Shown: positions 48,571-60,605, numbered from the stretch's first letter. The stretch: DNA of 64,000 nt from Cordia subcordata (GCA_028554755.1 JAPTOF010000003.1:1716501-1780500), one strand, 5' to 3'. The notes: a model not told the origin generated them from the letters alone. Made by a program: numbers and translations.

Positions 48571-49224
48571 CTCTCAAATCTTTTATATTTGATTAAGGAA
48601 TCAATGGAATCGTCTAATTTAGTAGTATATAGATTTCATGTGCATGTCGAGTTCATGCTCCATTCAAATACACAATCAATTACTTTTTAGTCAAATCCTT
48701 GATTAAGATTTAGACCGTGATGAAATTATGTGCATCCTCGTTACACTGTATTTGCCTTCTTTTGTTGGACACGTTCTTTTTTCTTTCTTATCTTTTGTTG
48801 AAAATTTTACATTGGTATGCTCTATGTTTTTTATTGGAAAAGGACAAGCATTTTAGTGTTCGTCTTTATCTCTTGCTTGCCCTCTATCAATCAAACATGG
48901 AAAAAAGTCAAAGAGTAAGCAAACAGATGATGAGAGTGCTCCTGCAGTCAAAACGGCTCTCTATTCAATTTTCATGGAGAAAAATTGTCCGATTAAATAT
49001 TAAAATTTAAATTTTTTAACATTATGCAATATATAATAAGGCTTCCAATCAACCTCCCACACATGAGGTAAATTTGAACGTGGATCCTACATCCTAGAGA
49101 AAAATTGAAAAGACACCACCTTAGTATAAAGTTTTCGTACATAATTAATTGAATGTACAGACAAAAAAAAAGAAAGAAAAAAGGTAACGATATGTCTTTT
49201 TCTTTGGATTATCAAGGCTACCTG
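48571..49224. other. Intergenic, nothing recognised
   Basis: The open frame 48717-49010 (plus strand) starts hydrophobic and turns basic; no domain was recognised and no splice context supports it. Confidence 0.4.
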
Positions 49225-49233
49225 GTCATCATT

Positions 49234-49292
49234 GGAAAATTTTTATTTTTAACCCTATTTTTTAATTTACTTTTAAAAATAACCTAATTTTG
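49234..49292 (+). repeat. Left terminal inverted repeat of MULE-2
   Basis: Shares ATTTTTATTTTTAAC, TATTTTTTAATTTA and AAAAATA blocks, in order, with the inverted right end. Confidence 0.7.
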
Positions 49293-49313
49293 AGGGTAGT
49301 TGCAAAATTAGAC

Positions 49314-49775
49314 TTTTCGAACTTATAAAGTTCGAACTCGAAATAGCAAAGTTCGAGTTTGTGGAGGATATTTATTTTCACAAAATTCGAACTTTTAATA
49401 TATGGTTTCGAACTTGAGAAGTTTGAGTAAACTATTCGAAATTCAGAAGCTCGAAAACAAACTTCTGAAGTTCGATTGCGAGTATCTCAGAATCCGTTAA
49501 GGATGCTGGCCGTTTTCGAAATTTGAAAGTTTGAATGCGCGCATCTCGGAGTAACTATAGCTGCACGTAACAGACAGGGCATTAAAGCCGAATTTCGAAG
49601 CTCGATGTCGAATTTCTGAAATTCGAAATTGGTAAAATCGAACTTCAGAAGTTCGAAAGCCAACTGCCACATCTCGATGTCGAACTTCAGACATTTGAAA
49701 TCTTAATATGTCGAACTTCTGAAGTTCGAGCTCGAGCTTTTGTTCCTCGATATCGAACTTCAGAAGTTCGACATC
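49314..49775. repeat. Left subterminal palindrome array of MULE-2
   Basis: About ten perfect to decayed copies of TCGAACTTCWGAAGTTCGA. The best are near 49648, 49710 and 49753. The array ends just upstream of the TATTTATA box of the PMD gene. Confidence 0.8.
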
Positions 49776-49780
49776 TCTAC

Positions 49781-49788
49781 TATTTATA
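49781..49788 (+). promoter_or_regulatory. TATA box of the MULE-2 PMD gene
   Basis: TATTTATA follows the last palindrome by about 10 bp and precedes a CT-rich leader (CTCTCTCCAACTCTCTCTG). A likely donor (CTTGTAAGTTT, about 49932) opens a 5' UTR intron of about 1.3 kb that would end at the CGTAG acceptor at 51222. Confidence 0.55.
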
Positions 49789-50096
49789 CCCCCCGGCCCA
49801 ATCCCTCCTCTCCCATTCGAAACCTCACCTCTTTGCTCTCTCCAACTCTCTCTGATCCCTCTCTAATTTTTCTCCCACCCAACCCAAAAATTTAATACAA
49901 ATTTCCACATCCTAGGATTTTGCCTAAATCTTGTAAGTTTACTTTTTTTTTTGTATCGAATTTATATGTTTTAATGTGTTTGTTTGTTTAATTTATATGT
50001 TGCTTAATATGTTAAATTTCGAAATTATATGTTAATTTTATATGTTGCTTAATATGCTAAATTTTGAAATTATATGTTAATTATATGTTGCTTAAT

Positions 50097-51130
50097 ACGT
50101 TAAATTTGAAAATTATATTATTATTTATTTTAGTGGAATATTAATCATGTTGGTTTATTTTATATGTTAATTATATGTTGATTTATTTTTGGAATATTAA
50201 TTATTTTATGATGATGGGATATATTAATCATTGTGCATATAATTAGTGTGAATTTATAAATATTAGAAAATGTAGGTACTAGTTATTTAATTAGTATGAA
50301 AGTAGAGAAATTAAAATAATATGAATTTTACAAAATTAGCAAAATTAAACTTGTAGGCATATAATTAGTAACTGATGATAGGGTTTTAGTGGCGTTGTAG
50401 GATTAATTATTCAATTAATCATATGGAGTTTTACGATTTTAGTGGCGTTTTAGGGTTTTAGTGGAGTTTTAGGACTAGTTACGTTAATTATTAGTTAATT
50501 TAAGATGAAGTTATGTATTAATTAAGTATTAAAGTTGTAGTTCTAAACTATTTAATATGAATTTTTATAAATTTTAAATAATATAAAATTTAAGAAATGA
50601 GAAAATTAAAGTTATAGGGCATATAGTCGAATCAAGTTAGGGTTTTAGTGGAGTTTTAGGATTAATTATATTCATTATTAGTCATTTTAAGATGAAGTGA
50701 TATATTAGTTAAATATTAAAGTTGTAGTTCTAAACTAATTAGTAATAATTTTTTTCACGTTTAGATAAAGTTAAGCATTATTAATTTTATTTGTTGTGCA
50801 ACTTTAATTTGAAAATTAGATCTAGTGTTTATTTTAGTGGAATATTAATCATGTTGGTTTATTTTATATGTTAATTATATGTTGCTTAATACGTTAAATT
50901 TCAAAATTAGACTATTGTTTATTTTAGTGGGATATTAATCATGTTGGTTTATTTTATATGTTAATTATATGTTGCTTTATTTTTGGAATATTAATGATTT
51001 TATGATGATAGGATGTATTAATCATTGTGCATATAATTAGTGTGAATTTATAAATATTATAAATGTAGGTACTAGTTATTTAATTAGTATGAATGTAGAA
51101 AAATTAAAATAATATAAAATTTACACTGTT
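50097..51130. repeat. Direct duplications inside the MULE-2 PMD leader intron
   Basis: A segment of about 235 bp at 50097-50340 is repeated at about 50891-51125 with few differences (shared GGAATATTAATCATGTTGG and GGTACTAGTTATTTAATTAG). A shorter copy lies at about 50800-50890. Confidence 0.7.
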
Positions 51131-51225
51131 AGCAAAATTAGTTAAATATTAAAGTTGTAATTCTAAACTAATTAGTAATAATTAGTAATTTTACATTTTT
51201 TTAATTTACTTAATGCTCGTAGGAT

Positions 51226-53472
51226 CTATGGCTCATAGACCGGCTCTTAGCGATAGTTCAGTGTTATGCTATTACCATGAACACCGGCTGAATTATTTAT
51301 CGTCACCCCATCAGTTAGAGGAACGCAAGATTTATAGGAGTGATAGAGACTTATTCCTATGGACGGAGCATCCTGCTGTGCAAACAGCTTTGTTGAGAGC
51401 CGAATTTTTTGGATGTTATGCGGCGCGCTTCCATCAGGTTGACAATCCTCTTATTACTGCCCTGATTGAGAGATAGCGAACAGAGACGCATACATTTCAT
51501 TTGCCTGTAGGCGAAGCCACGATCACACTCCAGGATGTCACTGTATATTGGGGATTGTCGATTATTGGTCAGGTTGTCCCGGTGCTCGACGATACTAGTC
51601 CGACTCCAAAAGAGTGGCGGACACGTATTCATCAGTATATGGGGCTATATGTATCTTTGGACAAAATTAGTGGAAATTCGATTAACATACCCCATCTGAG
51701 GGAATTGTACATAGCCCAAGACACTCCGGAAAATCCTGACGTGGAGGAAGCGGAACGGCGGGCACGTTTGTGGATTTTTTTGTTATTTGACATTGGTTAG
51801 ATTTTTTGATTGACTTTGATCATATCAGTGAATATAATTGAGGGGCAGCATCCCTAGCGCATCTGTATAGATGGCTTTGTAAGGCTTGTTACCGTGATTG
51901 TAGAGGCATATGCAGGCCCGTCATGCTCATTCAGGTATCACACTTAATCATCTCATTGTTGTTAATGATATTTGAAGACGTATTATTGCTTATAATATAA
52001 TTGTCTCGTGGAATGCAATTTTTTGCCTGGGATAGACTCACGACTTTTAGGCCAACACCGTGTGAGCAGACGGATAGGCACCATCAGAGGGATAGGCAAG
52101 TTATTCACCCTGATTTCCCGTTGCCGGGCCCACCACGTGGCTACATGTTCTTTGCGAGGAAGGATCTGAGGTGGGTTGCAGGCCGGGCAGGTTTGAACGA
52201 GGCGCGGAACAAGATTGACCGTTTGCAGCCCGGTGAGGTTTGAAAAAATTTACATCTCAGATTCTTACTCTCCCTTGTTAATTTACATTGTTTGTTTTAT
52301 AAAATAATATGCCATTATTATCGTGTTCCCAGTTTATTTGGCAGCCATTCGAGCACGCAATTGAGGGTTTGCCACAGTATTGTCTACAAAACGTGAACGC
52401 GTGGCGAGCATGCATACCCCTCAATGTTGGTAGGCGGGTTGAGTGGCATCACCCTGATCGGGTACTTCAGTAGTTCGGCGTATGGCAGACCATCCCCGGT
52501 AATCCACCAGCTTGGCAGAAGCACCGGGATGGGAAAGAGAAGATTACAGCCGAACAATATAATACGACGGTCGACATGTGGGTCAATTGGAAAAACACTG
52601 TTGTGACGACGGAGTTAGAGGACTTTCCCGATCTTGGGGCTTTGAGGGCGCATATGAGATGGTATCGAGGAATAACCATATTACATGCTGGACACCCTCG
52701 GACTAGTCATACAGACAATGGCTACGTTGCGTCGGCCCACGATGAGAATAGTATGGTTAGTGAGAAATAAATGATTTCCAATAAATTCGAATTTAGTAAG
52801 CATTAATGCAATATCTATTGACAGTGCTCGTAACTTTTTCTTTAGGCGGTATATGCTCAGCATGTGGTTAACCACAGTGGGAGTATTATACGGCAGTACG
52901 AGGCGAGAGACTTACGAATAGATGCGGCTACTCTTGATTTTATGGTGAGTTATCTACAGGTCCTGCACATTAGAGGCCAGGCCGTACTTCAGCAGACCCA
53001 GCATGAGCACCTGTTGGATGACACGACAGCCATGTATGACGTCCCACGTCCGCAACCGCCTCAACAGTCTTCACATCAGTCGGGACAGCAGGGTCGTTAT
53101 CATCGTCCCACTCAGGATCCCAGCACTTCGTACAAGCTGCCACAGCCTGGTAGGTTTAGCTAGTTTGAGTATGGCGGTTCGTCACATCTGGATCCCAGCA
53201 CTTCGTACATGCCGCCACAGCATGACAGGTTTAGCTAGTTTGAGTATGGCGGTCTGTCCCATCAGGATCCCAACACTTCGAACACGCCGCCGCAGGGGCC
53301 GTTATCTACCAGTGATTATTTGATAGATAATCAGATTGCTTAGCTGGTGCTGGAGGAGGACCATCTACTGCGTCGTACTCGTAGGCGCACATAGTCACCG
53401 CATCCAGCGCCACGCATTTTACCTAACCGAACCAGCAGGGGTCGAAGGCCTGATTATTACACACCTTCTTAG
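51226..53472 (+). pseudogene. Plant mobile domain (PMD/MAIN-like) gene of MULE-2, decayed
   Basis: After a CGTAG acceptor (as in MULE-1) the frame reads MAHRPALSDSS and continues through the PMD motif HTFHLPVGEATITLQDV (about 51489-51540). A TAG at 51474 sits where MULE-1 has Trp in ERWRTETHTF. The EEAERRARLWIFLL block follows, then stops. Later exon-like blocks give RPTPCEQTDRHHQRDRQ (about 52050), MRWYRGITILHAGHPRTSH and AVYAQHVVNHSGS. The C-terminal region has a 75-bp tandem repeat with Pro/Gln/Ser-rich units. The final frame ends at 53472 in a basic tail. Several TAG/TGA codons interrupt it, so no full protein is expected. Exon borders are approximate. Confidence 0.7.
53111..53298 (+). 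repeat. 75-bp coding tandem repeat in the PMD C-terminus
   Basis: Units begin at GGATCC at 53115, 53190 and 53265 (period 75 bp, 25 codons). Each encodes DPSTSY or DPNTSN, then PPQ-like residues; the first two units continue with RFS-stop-FEYGG. The same TAG is present in both complete units, so either it arose before duplication or the repeat was homogenised. Confidence 0.8.
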
Positions 53473-53714
53473 TAGTGATGTAGTTGAACTAACGTTTTAT
53501 TCTTTCAAACTTATTTTAGTAATTCTATGTAATTGAACTTGCATTTTACATTATTTATTCGTACTTATTATCATGTCTCGTATAAATTGTGTTGATGTTG
53601 ACAATATTTTGAGATGAAAAGATTCGACAATATCTTTTATTGAAAACATTATACAACAAAGTGGAAAAGACCAATTAGCTTCACATTCTACAACTTCATA
53701 ATCACTATTCGAAG

Positions 53715-56350
53715 CTACGTATCTCGTCTTAGGGGGCAATTTGGAGCAATATGCCCTGGGTTACAGCAATAACCACACTTTCTTCTGCCTACTTGGTCGG
53801 AGTGGTCCACCTCGTTTGGTATGCGTCGAGCTCTTTTCTGCCCACGTCTTCTGGCGCACACTCATAAAACATTCGGGAGTAACGTCCAACTAGGTCTTGG
53901 AGGCCAGTAAAATTCATGTCCAGGGGGTTGAAATGTCATATTATATGTTGCCTTGAATGACTCCACCGTATAATGCAGATCAATCATGGTTGAAGGGTTT
54001 CTACCCCTATAACGGGCAATATATTGGGCATGAGAGCATGGCATATGATAGGCTGTCCATTTACCACATGTACATGTTCGTCCCACCCAATCTACCTCTT
54101 GTTCGTTGGGAACATCGTCCCATCGTTCTGGCATTCGACCAACCTGGTACCACTCATCTAGTCTGAATGCATGCAATCGCATCCGGTGTGAAAATGTCTC
54201 CCACTTTTCATATTTTTCTCTCGCTCAATCCATAAGAATACGACCATCTCTATGCATGTGCATCGCATTTGCCAACCTATCGTGGAAATTTCCCTTTAGC
54301 TTTAAAAAAGTGTTATTTACTAGTGCTGTAATAGGCAATCCCCTGGCTCCAACAATAACACCATTGAAGCATTAAACATTATTCGTCGTCAGCACTCCCC
54401 ATCTATAACCCCCATCGTGGCTCAAGGTCCATGAATCTGGACCGAGGTTGACTAACATCTGGTGCACCCGTGTACCAATGCCAGTGGGTCGTGGGTAATT
54501 ATTACGAATAATGTTCATGGCGGCGATGTGCTTCCGTTTCTGGCTTTCTTTTTCAGCTATCCAACACATGTCTTTTGCGAATTAGTTGTGCCATCTTTTC
54601 ATCACATTGCTTTTTAGATGTCTCAAGCAAATACGATGCTTCACTTGAAGTCGGTCGTCGGATGTTTTTGTATTGATAGCTATCGTGATTCCTGCATGCC
54701 GATCAGACAGAATGTACACTGTTGACATGTCTTTAAAAAAATAATGACGTACCTTCTCCAGGAACCACCTCCAACTATTTGTACTCTCGCCATCGAATAC
54801 GACAAATGCCAACGATAATATATGGTCGTTGGCATCTGTCGCTAAGGCGACGAGCAGGTGGCCCTTGTACTTCCCACGCAAATGTGTTCCGTCCAACGAG
54901 AGTACAAGTCGACAGTGCCTTCATGCCATTATGCACGGACCAAAAGCCCAAAAAACATAGTGGAAATTTTTTTCTATTTCAGTTGAACCTTGGGCAAACT
55001 TGTATTGGACAACGGTTCCCGGATTCTTCGCAATTACGGCGCCAAAAAAGCGCGGCAACATCTTGTATAACATGTCCCAGTCACCAAAAACTAGTTGGAT
55101 TGCCTTATTCCTACCACGCCAAGCTTTCCCGTATGTTATATCAACATTTAAAGTCTTCTTTATGTGGGCTTGGACAAGACGTACCTCGAAATCAGGCTTC
55201 TCTGTAACAAAATGCCTCACCATGTAACTGACCAGACCAGATGTTAGATTTCTATGGTTTGGCCCGCATTTATCTCCCATGCAAATATGCATGCTTTGGT
55301 ACCTCGTGATCTCGAACATCTTGTGTGTGGATTTTTTTACTGCATGAACTTTCCACTTGCATGGTGCCCTAAGATTGCTTGATTCGTAGCAACGTATGTC
55401 CCACAAGGACTTATTCAACTTCACCACCCTGTATTCTCGTTGATGTTTGATCACGTTTTGTTAGATAGCCCGTATAAGATCAACCTTTTTCGGGAACACC
55501 ATGCGTTTGGCCAACTCCATCCGTCTCTCGTCCCACATTGGTCTCTCCATTGGAGGCTCATTTGAAGTGACGTAATACTCTGTCCTAGTTGTGTGGAAAG
55601 CTATTGGTTCTTCCTCCTCTAGCTCCGGCTCCGGCTCATCGCCATTGCTTGGCCCCACATCAACCTCTTCGTTTTGGTAGTTTAAACTTTTTACTGACAC
55701 AACATCTCCTCCTCGTTTAACTGGACGTCCTCATCTACTTCTTCTGGTTCAGATAAGATAGAATCTAATCCCACCTCAAACATCTCCGAAATGTCACTAG
55801 CTTGAGAGAGTCCTCCAACTTCAAATGTGGGGCATAGCGGTGGAGAAAGGGAAAATATGGCAAACTCTGCCATTGTGGTTGGAATGTTGACTTCCGCGTT
55901 GACATAATAAGGTGGTTCCACGTTCAAATATGGCAAATCACCAACAACTTCTTGTAATCTTGCTTCTTCATTTGAAGGCTGTGGATTGTACACGACATCA
56001 CTTTGCACATCTACGACAACGTGCGCACATCGCCTATTCATATCCACGCAAGCTGTTTTGTACACGTCCTGTACATCTTCGTCATCCTTAATGCCACTCG
56101 GGAAATAATATATTTGTTGTAGGTTTGTGTCCCATTTGGGATCACGATAACACAACTCAACTCTATCGATAGTAGGCCGCAATTGGAGCTTCGTGAATAT
56201 ACGAGAAACAAATTGATTGTACGTCGTTTCGGGAAGAATTTTTATTTTACGTGATAAGTTTGGACCTACATAGTCGAGCCCATGATCTGTTTCAATTTTG
56301 CTGCCACCGTAATATAAATAAAAGGTAACTGCATCAACATTTGCATTCAT
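53715..56350 (-). pseudogene. MURA-type MULE transposase of MULE-2, degraded
   Basis: Reading on the minus strand: MNANVDAVTFYLYYGG and a PB1-like region (56350-55990); an acidic linker; a frameshift near 55695; the MuDR-type region (IKHQREYRVVKLNKSLW); LSLDGTHLRGKYKGHLL and ILSDRHAGI of the catalytic region (about 54910-54680); a SWIM finger (CTCGKWTAYHMPCSH, about 54040-54085); and a CCHC knuckle in another frame (CGYCCNPGHIAPNC, about 53735-53775), ending CPLRRDT-stop. In-frame stops lie at about 55458, 54918, 54579, 54369 and 54230, and most align with Gln, Trp or Glu codons of the MULE-1 copy. The protein would bind the element ends and cut them. In its present form it cannot be made whole. 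Confidence 0.82.
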
Positions 56351-56542
56351 CTTTTTGGGTGAAAGAAAATGTATAACGTGATTTAAATGTGAATGAGTTG
56401 TAGAAGGGAAGGAAGTGAAGTGGTTAGTGGTATAGCAGCAAATCCAAATTTTGATAATGCTACATAACGTAACTTATCATGCCAACGTTTGTAGGGTTAG
56501 TGATTTTGGAACGAGATGATGAAGGGAGAAGTGGGGTGTGCA

Positions 56543-56550
56543 TTATATAG
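56543..56550 (-). promoter_or_regulatory. Putative TATA box of the MULE-2 transposase gene
   Basis: CTATATAA on the minus strand, between the right palindrome array and the transposase start, mirrors the left-end arrangement. Confidence 0.5.
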
Positions 56551-56554
56551 TAAC

Positions 56555-57190
56555 AAATTCGAACTTAGAAAATCGGATTTTGAATTTCAAATGTCAGATT
56601 CCCTGCCACGTCGTCAAATCGTTGGCCTGGGTGCAATACAGTGGAACCCTAATTTGAATGTTACAAGTTCGAAATATCTATTTCGAACTTCTGAAGTTCG
56701 AATTGTAACCTAACTCGAAATTTAAAAACTCGAAACATTAAACTCGAACTTCTAAAGTTCGAAAGTTGAAAAAAATCGAACTTTTAAAGTTCGAAAATTT
56801 AAAAAATTCAAACTTCTAAAGTTCGAAAAAGGCGATCCCTGCCAAAAATATTATTCTCTGCTCTGCTCTGCTCTGCCCTCCATCACGTCGGAATCTTACA
56901 AACTAGAACTTCTAAAGTTTGAAACACGATATTTTTCTCTATTATTGTCTGCCTTCTGATATTATTCTCTGCCCTCCGTCACATCGTTGTTGAAGGAATC
57001 TTGCAAATCCTAATCAAAGTTAGGCACCCTGGTTTCGAACTTCAGAAGTTCGAAATTTTTACTGTTCAAATTTTCAAACTTTTGAAGTTCGATGTCGAAC
57101 TTCGATCATTTGAAAGCTTGTATCAAATATTTTCGAACTTCTAAAGTCCGATATTGAGTTTTCATCATTCGACCTCAACCTTCTAAACTT
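56555..57190. repeat. Right subterminal palindrome array of MULE-2
   Basis: Many copies of the TTCGAACTTCTGAAGTTCGAA type, for example TTTCGAACTTCTGAAGTTCG at about 56681 and TTTCGAACTTCAGAAGTTCG at about 57032, with decayed forms between. The sequence family is the same as at the left end. Confidence 0.8.
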
Positions 57191-57218
57191 CGAAAAGTCT
57201 ATATCTGCAATTCTGCTT

Positions 57219-57277
57219 AAAACTGAACTATTTTTTGAAATAAATTAAAAAATAAAGTTAAAAATAAAAATAACCCG
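57219..57277 (-). repeat. Right terminal inverted repeat of MULE-2
   Basis: Inverted counterpart of 49234-49292; it ends ATAACCCG against the imperfect target duplication CTCATCATC. Confidence 0.65.
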
Positions 57278-59820
57278 CTCATCATCTTAGTAAAGCATGA
57301 ATTACTTAGACCTACAGTTTCGAGGAGCTAGCGGCTTTACGTAATCAATGGCGTCAACCTATTTCTCCGAGGAACAGCGTAAGCACTTGAAATTATTTTT
57401 TCAAAGGTGATTATTTGAATTTGAATTTGAATCTCATGAATCTATTTACCATGAAAAAAATATGTTCCAAAATGATCACATCATGCACGAAAACTTAGCC
57501 TTTCTTATGTTTGAAAACATTCACGCATTTTTAATGTTACCTTTCCAGTACATATGTAAGGAACTTCGACTCTTCGAGATTGGAGAGATTGTAGCTCCCA
57601 CTATTTCCAAGTCCCCGATGAGGTAAGAACAAAGGTTAACAAGCCATAGAAAACAATATTTCTGATGAGTCTTTTTTTTCTTCTTTTTTTTTTTTTTGGG
57701 CGAAAATGAAAATTTAGTTGACGGAATCCGACTATCAATATATTTGACGGAACCCAATCACCATCTGGCAAATCTTGATAACTCATCTTCATGATCGAGT
57801 AGTGTTAGTGATTGAGCATCAAAACTCAAAAGAGAAGCATCACCAACTTCCAGTCCTGTTAATGTTGAATAACTGATCTCTGCAGCTACTAACTCATCAC
57901 ACCCTAGTGAAAGGAATAAGTATACAAGTAACTCAAGACTCTTGGTATTTAATTAAGATGCCCACACACACACACACACAAATTGCTTTTGTTGCAAACG
58001 AGACTTCAGTTAGTAACTTCACTTATCATCAAAACAAGCTTAGCCATCAAATAAATTCCGAAAGGTAAATATAGCTTATTGTTAGCCACCATTTTCTTAA
58101 CCCCATTCCCAACTCAAGTCCTGCACGATTCTTATGGAATTCGGATCGAGATAGTTACTCTTAGAGAAAATAATTTCAACTACTTGATCTAATTTTTAAA
58201 CTCAAGCCACCACCAAAAGCCACAGTTTTGGCTACTTTCTTTTCCCCCTTTCATTTCTCCTCAATTACAACCCAAAATTTATTGAATATAATGACATACA
58301 GGCATATGACGCAAGAAAGAATGATTTGCAATCGAGAAGACACGAACAGAACATACTCTATGTACATATCGAGAAGACATCAGCATAACATACTGTCTGT
58401 ATATAATATCTTGTGTATTTTTAAATAATTAGATGGTAAATTGCCAATTAATTTTATTACAAGAAGTTATTTTATTGAAGGTATATTATTTTCAATTTAA
58501 ATATTCCTGAGATTTAAATCATTTCTCTATATCATTAATTTTCTAACTAGTGCTCTCTTATTGTGATTGGAAAAGGAAACAGAATATTTTAAAAAATTGA
58601 AGAAGTAACTAACACGATAACACTTTGAAATATTATAATTTATGGTGAGAAAACAAACAAAATGTGAAAAAAAAAGCTAAAAAGTAATATGGCATTTATA
58701 TATAAGATATAGATAAATCTATTCATAAAGTTAAAAAAGAAATTCTGAGGATCTCAAGCAATTTAGTTCTTGTATAGATTTATCTTAAAAAAAAAAAAAA
58801 AGAAACATCGACAAAGGAAAAAACAAAGAGAGGAAAAAACTAAAATATTGCATGTTTGGATTAAGAAAAAGAAGATAAATTAAGCGACACCCCACCTTAT
58901 CATTCTATTGTATGTATAAATTTTTCTAATGTTTAAAGGAGAGTTCCAACACTCGGGAGTACTCAAGCCTATATTGAAAAGTGCATGAAGCTATTAGGTC
59001 GGTCAAGTTATAACATTAAATACTTTTACAGAGAGATTAACAAATGTACAAATTAACTTGCTAATCACAGTTTCACCCTATCTTTGAGCACACGCTGGCT
59101 GCATGAACCCCGTAAGACATTAAAGAACCGTTGAGTCAGGGTATTAGGAATATTTCCTCTCCCAGGATGATCACAATCTAATTGGCAGCCTACCCCATTT
59201 GAAAAAAAAAAAAAAAATTTGTGATGTTGCTTCTCCATTGAGGGAAAATAACTGATATTGGGTCTTGTTAAGCAACGAGTCCATCATAGGCCTTAGGTGT
59301 TGGTTTCAATTGGCCCATTTCGTAGGAGCTTGTTTGTATTTCAGCATTTCTCAATCATATAACAACAAGAGGAAAGGTGAGTATCAAAATTTGGAAATAG
59401 ATTAAAGTGCACTTGATTTACTTATCGTTACACCCTAAATCCCTAATGTACGTACTAAATTAATCAAGAGTTTTTTTTTGTTTTAAACAAAAAAATTTAA
59501 GTTCAAAACTTGTAACTTTTTACTACAATAAATGCCATTTAATACTAAAAAACACAAATCTCAATACTATTAAAAATAAATAAATACTGTCGACTCCCCG
59601 ACAGTCCTAATTGACGTCTATTTACTGTTTTTTCCTTCTTCCGCTGGAAGCTATTAAGACTATGTAGACATGAATAGGAATCAACTTCATTAAAGCGGGA
59701 GATCATGGGGCACCGTGGGACAAAAACACACATGAGAGCAATAAATTTCTATTATCAAGGGCAATGAGCCAATGAGTACAGGGAACACCTAAAGAGTAAG
59801 ACGCAAGCTTTCTACTGTCT
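57278..59820. other. Intergenic, no gene supported
   Basis: A possible exon-like stretch at 57549-57621 (bounded by CTTTCCAG and GAGGTAAG) encodes about 24 residues with no recognised family. A (CA)n run lies at 57964-57981. The rest is AT-rich without features. Confidence 0.4.
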
Positions 59821-60435
59821 TAAAGAACATAATTCTTCAATGGTTTTAAACGAATAAATTAAGAGTTTTAGAATCATGTTATAAGATTATGTGTTACTTT
59901 GCTTAATATCAATTAATTTCAAATAAAATCTTAGTTAATCTAACATGATATGGGAATTGTGTCTTTAGTCCAATCATGTTGTCATGTTTCAACCAATAGG
60001 TGCTTTAAACTGCACATTTAATAGTACATAACTTGGTTAATTTTATTGCATAGATGACCATGTCAATTCAATAATTACGAGCCACACGTGAAGAAAAGTG
60101 TTAAAGAATATTATTCTCTACCTATTTTAAATGAATAAATCAGAACTTTTAAAACCGACATATAAAATTTAGTTACTTTAGTTCAATCATGTTGCCGTGT
60201 TTCAAAAAATAGGTGCTTTCAATTGCACATTTAATTAACTTTGGTACATAACTTGGTTAATTTCACCGCTTAAATGACCATGTCAATTCAATAATTATGA
60301 GCCATACGTGAAGGAAAATATTAAAGAATACTATTCTCTAACTATCTTAAATGAATAAATCAGAACTTTTAAAATCGACATATAAAATTTTAGTTACTTC
60401 ACTTAACATCAATAAATTTAAGATGAAAAATTCAA
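59820..60435. repeat. ~214-bp tandem duplication
   Basis: A unit starting TTTAGTCCAATCATGTTG at 59964 recurs as TTTAGTTCAATCATGTTG at 60178, with collinear AGGTGCTTTMAAYTGCACAT and GACCATGTCAATTCAATAAT. The tail of an older unit (ATGAATAAATCAG-like) precedes it at about 59840. Two full units and one partial. Confidence 0.75.
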
Positions 60436-60573
60436 TTATCTAACATTATTGGATCGAGGAGTGACCATGCTATCTTTCCATATGCAACCTATCCACGTGA
60501 AATCTATGTATAGTTACTTCAACTTGCATACGTGCACACCAACTTATAAGAAAGGTTTTGTCTTACAAAATTC

Positions 60574-60574
60574 G

Positions 60575-60602
<28 letters not shown>
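60574..60602. repeat. (TA)n microsatellite
   Basis: About 14 TA units. Confidence 0.9.

Positions 60603-60605
<3 letters not shown>

Larger units (their letters stand above)
49234..57277. mobile_element. MULE-2: Mutator-like element with PMD and MURA genes (inverted relative to MULE-1)
   Basis: An 8044-bp element between related termini: left GGAAAATTTTTATTTTTAAC, right read inverted CGGGTTATTTTTATTTTTAA, with similarity for about 60 bp. The flanks GTCATCATT (49225-49233) and CTCATCATC (57278-57286) agree at 7 of 9 positions, as for an old 9-bp duplication. It carries a PMD gene on the plus strand (51226-53472) and a MURA-type transposase on the minus strand (53715-56350), converging. TTCGAACTTCAGAAGTTCGA palindromes crowd both ends. 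Domain order and termini show it belongs with MULE-1, but it is clearly diverged. Confidence 0.8.

Noticed and set aside
57549..57621. Exon-like stretch between CTTTCCAG and GAGGTAAG
   Set aside because: About 24 residues with no recognised family and no partner exon; such sites occur by chance.
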